Below, piece by piece: positions 7,029 through 9,552 of a DNA stretch of 9,552 bases. Positions within the stretch are counted from its first letter, which is position 1. Each line of letters begins with the position of its first letter. Location: the NCBI GenBank assembly GCA_964564735.1, contig CAZMCH010000127.1, positions 1 through 9,552 of the forward strand, written 5' to 3'. Origin of the DNA: CAZMCH01 sp964564735 (lineage in GTDB: Bacteria > Poribacteria > DTPJ01). The translations under genes were made by a program, and so were the position numbers. Below the pieces are notes generated by a model that searched no databases, was not told the origin of the DNA, and saw only the letters and a program-made list of their open reading frames with translations.

Positions 7029-9400
7029 TGAAGTCAAATCCTCTAATAATATTTATTTTCATAGTCTTATCTTTATTTGGTGTTTCACTACTTGCATTAG
7101 ACTATATTGAGCCAAAATTTGGCACAAAACCCGAGCATTTATCCGCAAACATTCCATCTGCAAGTGACTATAACTTTGAGGGATGGAATATAGCCGGGTT
7201 GGGCTTTCTGAATAGAACAGAATTGTCGTTTGAGATAGGGAACCAAATAAAAGCTGAATCTGATGCTATGGATTTTCAGACTATATACGCAGGATATTCA
7301 AAACCAACAATGAAATGGGGGGTTTTTAGTATTGGGATAAGCGATTTCCTCAATATGTCAGAATCTAGTAATAGCGATTATATCTATCCATATATCGGAT
7401 ACTCAAAGGAATTTTTTGATATATTCTCTTTTGGAGGAGCATATGCTTTGGAAACCAAATTGGCAAATGATAGCCAAAATTTGCTCAATGGTATTGCTCA
7501 GTTTGGTTTAATGATTAATATATATAACTATATTCGTCTTGGTGCAAGCGTAGAAAACAGAGGCTATTATGGCAAAATAGATTCTGCAAGGGTAGGAGCA
7601 TCCATAATCTTTCCTGCCTTATCCAGAGATTATGCTTTTATTGGAGCTGATTTAAACTCTTCATTCGGCGATATAAAATTATTTGATTCTGCTTATTTGG
7701 AACGAGCAAATATGAATTTTGGTGGGGGAATAAAATTCGGTTTCTTTTCAGTTAAAGGATGGCTATCCAAAGATGCTAGATATGAAGATTCACCTAACAA
7801 GATCTTCCTTGAACTTTCTCTGAGCAATTCTATTTCAAGTGATAAATTGCATAGCGTTTCTATTTGTGGAAGGCTTCGCAAAATTAAGAATGATTATTTT
7901 CTGGAAAGTGGAATTACCTATGCCTCTGGTGAATCAATTATCGGCAGAAAAAAAATGGATAAAGCAGAAAAGCTCAAAATCGATCATAAATTGGAAGATG
8001 CCATTAAATATTACCAGAAAAGTCATCGCCTGCTTATTACTGATGATTATAAAAACACAGCAACACAAAATATTCAATCTATCCTTCAAATGCTTAAAGA
8101 TAATGAGTCTTTTTACAAAACCGGAATGGATTATTATAATTCAAAGAAATATGATAAAGCAATAGATGAATTCGAGAAAATACCTTGGTGGAGCGAATTC
8201 TATCTTGATGCTCAAAGCAAATTGAGAATTTCAAAGGATGAATACTTGTCTTATTTATACAATACAATTACTATTAAAATCAGAGACAAAAACATTAAAG
8301 AAGCTAGGCAATATTTGAATAACCTATATAAATTAGATCCGGAATACAAGACAATAGATAGATACGTTGCTCTCGAAAATAAAATCAGTGAAATAGAAGT
8401 GACGGAAAGAAAAATAAAAATTCATTCACTATATGAACAAGCATTAGCAAAATATAATATACAGCAATTTGAAGAAGCCGATAAGGTATTTAAGGAAATA
8501 ATGGCTATAGACCAATTTTACATGGATATAAAGCAAAAAATAAATGTGTGTGAGCGATTGACTGAGGCAATGTTTCATTATAGGCAATTGGAATATAGTA
8601 AATCTGCCGAAATATGCATGCAAGTTTCTATTCAATATTCAGATGAACCAATAGCAAAAGCTTTATATAATAAGGCATTAGGTGAAATAGAATATAATAA
8701 CAACAGATTTCAGGAAGCAATCAGGCTTTGGAATATTGCTTTAAGTATACAAAAAAATTCATATAATTTCAAAGATACATATCTGGAAAATAAACTGGAT
8801 ATAGCCAGAAAAAATCTTGCTATTGATAAAGCAACACAGGCAATAGATAAACGTAAATATGATGAAGCCATTTCAATTCTTGAATCTTTAAAGGATAACA
8901 ATCTTGCTCAAAATCTTATTCAAAAAGCCAAGAAAGGTCAAGAATTATTAAATCTCTATGAGCAAGCTATTTTAAATTTTGAGAACAATCAGTATCTGGA
9001 GGCCGAGGAAAAATTGCTACACTGCCTATCTATTGATCCAGATTTTAACGATGCCAAGCAAAAGCTTGAGTCAATTTATAAGGATCTATTGTCAGAAGTA
9101 AGGAGTATTTTCTTTAGAATTCCTATGGATCGAGAGCGAAAGATACTAAAAGAGGTAGAGCCAAAGTTAAATATGATAATTATGGCGGAGTATGCCAATC
9201 GCAGGGATATAGCTAGTGCTTATCTATATTCTGGGGCTATTTATATTATATTGCCACCTAGGGATAAAGATAAAGCTATGAAGTTATTTATCAAAGCATT
9301 AAATATAGATTCAAAATGTGAATTAACTGATGATATTAATTATCCCGATGTAAGTGAGGTTTTTAATAATGCCAGACTAATCGTATTTCCAAAACAATAA
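7028..9400 (+). CDS. Outer-membrane PorV-like beta-barrel fused to a periplasmic TPR array
   Basis: The product is 790 residues. Residues 1-23 are a Sec signal peptide (MKSN, then a hydrophobic run to VSLLA). Residues about 30-305 alternate polar and hydrophobic residues in strands rich in Gly, Tyr and Phe, as in an outer-membrane barrel. WNIAGLGFL (53-61) sits where PorV/PorQ/UPF0164 proteins carry their NPAGL motif, so I place it near that family with moderate confidence. Residues 310-790 are helical with several TPR-like units: about 314-336, 362-386, 413-440, 467-497, 544-574, 598-620, 643-672 and 728-760. Typical examples are LYEQALAKYNIQQFEEADKV and NNRFQEAIRLWNIALSI. The array would lie in the periplasm and bind partner proteins, possibly the periplasmic parts of genes 2 or 3. 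The final section, about 690-790, matches a common end of such TPR proteins (IFF, a last TPR, then YPDVSEVFNNAR). No catalytic motif is seen. The start codon overlaps the gene 3 stop. Confidence 0.88.
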   Translation: MKSNPLIIFIFIVLSLFGVSLLALDYIEPKFGTKPEHLSANIPSASDYNFEGWNIAGLGFLNRTELSFEIGNQIKAESDAMDFQTIYAGYSKPTMKWGVFSIGISDFLNMSESSNSDYIYPYIGYSKEFFDIFSFGGAYALETKLANDSQNLLNGIAQFGLMINIYNYIRLGASVENRGYYGKIDSARVGASIIFPALSRDYAFIGADLNSSFGDIKLFDSAYLERANMNFGGGIKFGFFSVKGWLSKDARYEDSPNKIFLELSLSNSISSDKLHSVSICGRLRKIKNDYFLESGITYASGESIIGRKKMDKAEKLKIDHKLEDAIKYYQKSHRLLITDDYKNTATQNIQSILQMLKDNESFYKTGMDYYNSKKYDKAIDEFEKIPWWSEFYLDAQSKLRISKDEYLSYLYNTITIKIRDKNIKEARQYLNNLYKLDPEYKTIDRYVALENKISEIEVTERKIKIHSLYEQALAKYNIQQFEEADKVFKEIMAIDQFYMDIKQKINVCERLTEAMFHYRQLEYSKSAEICMQVSIQYSDEPIAKALYNKALGEIEYNNNRFQEAIRLWNIALSIQKNSYNFKDTYLENKLDIARKNLAIDKATQAIDKRKYDEAISILESLKDNNLAQNLIQKAKKGQELLNLYEQAILNFENNQYLEAEEKLLHCLSIDPDFNDAKQKLESIYKDLLSEVRSIFFRIPMDRERKILKEVEPKLNMIIMAEYANRRDIASAYLYSGAIYIILPPRDKDKAMKLFIKALNIDSKCELTDDINYPDVSEVFNNARLIVFPKQ

Positions 9401-9447
9401 GGGCATCATGTCGATTTTTGTAATCAGGCACCATCTTATATTAAAAG

Positions 9448-9469
9448 GCTTGGTGATGCACTGCCAAGC
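9448..9469. terminator. Weak hairpin downstream of gene 4
   Basis: GCTTGG (9448-9453) pairs with CCAAGC (9464-9469), extended by two G-T wobble pairs, about 48 bases after the gene 4 stop. It is the only stem-loop between gene 4 and the window edge apart from a tiny TTGGT/ACCAA hairpin at 9538-9552. No T-run follows, so it may stabilise the mRNA end or be chance rather than a terminator. The remainder of 9401-9552 shows no convincing gene. Confidence 0.25.
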
Positions 9470-9552
9470 GACATTTGGAAATACAAAACTTTTATAAGTT
9501 CATCAGACGAAGTATCATGGAGTTAAGATTATCATAATTGGTAAAGCACCAA

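Noticed and set aside
7839..8165. Open frame of 108 codons on the plus strand inside gene 4
   Set aside because: It overlaps the barrel-TPR junction of gene 4 in another frame, and its composition looks like a frame-shifted shadow of the TPR coding sequence.
9408..9497. A 29-residue reading frame (MSIFVIRHH...) after gene 4
   Set aside because: It has no ribosome site, no recognisable domain, and covers the weak hairpin. It is too short to support.
9401..9526. A 41-codon open stretch in frame directly after the gene 4 stop, protein-like in feel (RLGDALPSDIWKYKTF)
   Set aside because: It lacks a start codon, and gene 4 already ends where related TPR proteins end. It could be a decayed gene remnant, but nothing decides it.

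Overview
The window is AT-rich (by eye about one third G+C) and holds four large genes, all on the + strand, that fill almost all of it. The organism looks Gram-negative: one product has a signal peptide followed by a PorV/UPF0164-like outer-membrane barrel, and two others are inner-membrane proteins with large periplasmic parts. AT-richness, a PorV-like barrel fused to TPRs, a PEGA domain and a degenerate dispersed palindromic repeat together suggest a Fibrobacterota/Bacteroidota/Cloacimonadota-type lineage. That placement is inference only; no rRNA or marker gene is present.

Layout. 1-69: coding-like sequence upstream of the first usable start; it appears to be the 5' part of gene 1, separated by an apparent one-base frame break near an A-run at 16-20. 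70-2430: gene 1, an Hsp70-family ATPase with an extra N-terminal beta-rich region and a short, lidless C-terminus. 2431-2704: a 274-base gap with two hairpin-forming elements, one a degenerate dispersed palindromic repeat. 2705-5251: gene 2, a signal peptide, periplasmic domain, one membrane helix, and a long cytoplasmic part ending in a GrpE-like head domain. 5262-7028: gene 3, a cytoplasmic beta-sandwich region, one membrane helix and a periplasmic PEGA domain. 7028-9400: gene 4, a signal peptide, an outer-membrane beta-barrel and a long periplasmic TPR array. 9401-9552: a short tail with two small hairpins and no convincing gene.

How they may work together. Genes 2, 3 and 4 are tightly packed (10-base gap, then a TGATG overlap) and almost certainly co-transcribed. 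Gene 1 lies upstream in the same direction. The cytoplasmic Hsp70 has its ATPase residues intact, and the C-terminus of gene 2 looks like a nucleotide exchange factor placed at the cytoplasmic face of the inner membrane. Genes 3 and 4 supply an inner-membrane PEGA protein and an outer-membrane barrel with periplasmic TPRs. The most interesting reading is a dedicated Hsp70 machine tethered to, and possibly spanning, the cell envelope, with no J-protein in view. The domain assignments rest on motif recognition; the joint function is inference.
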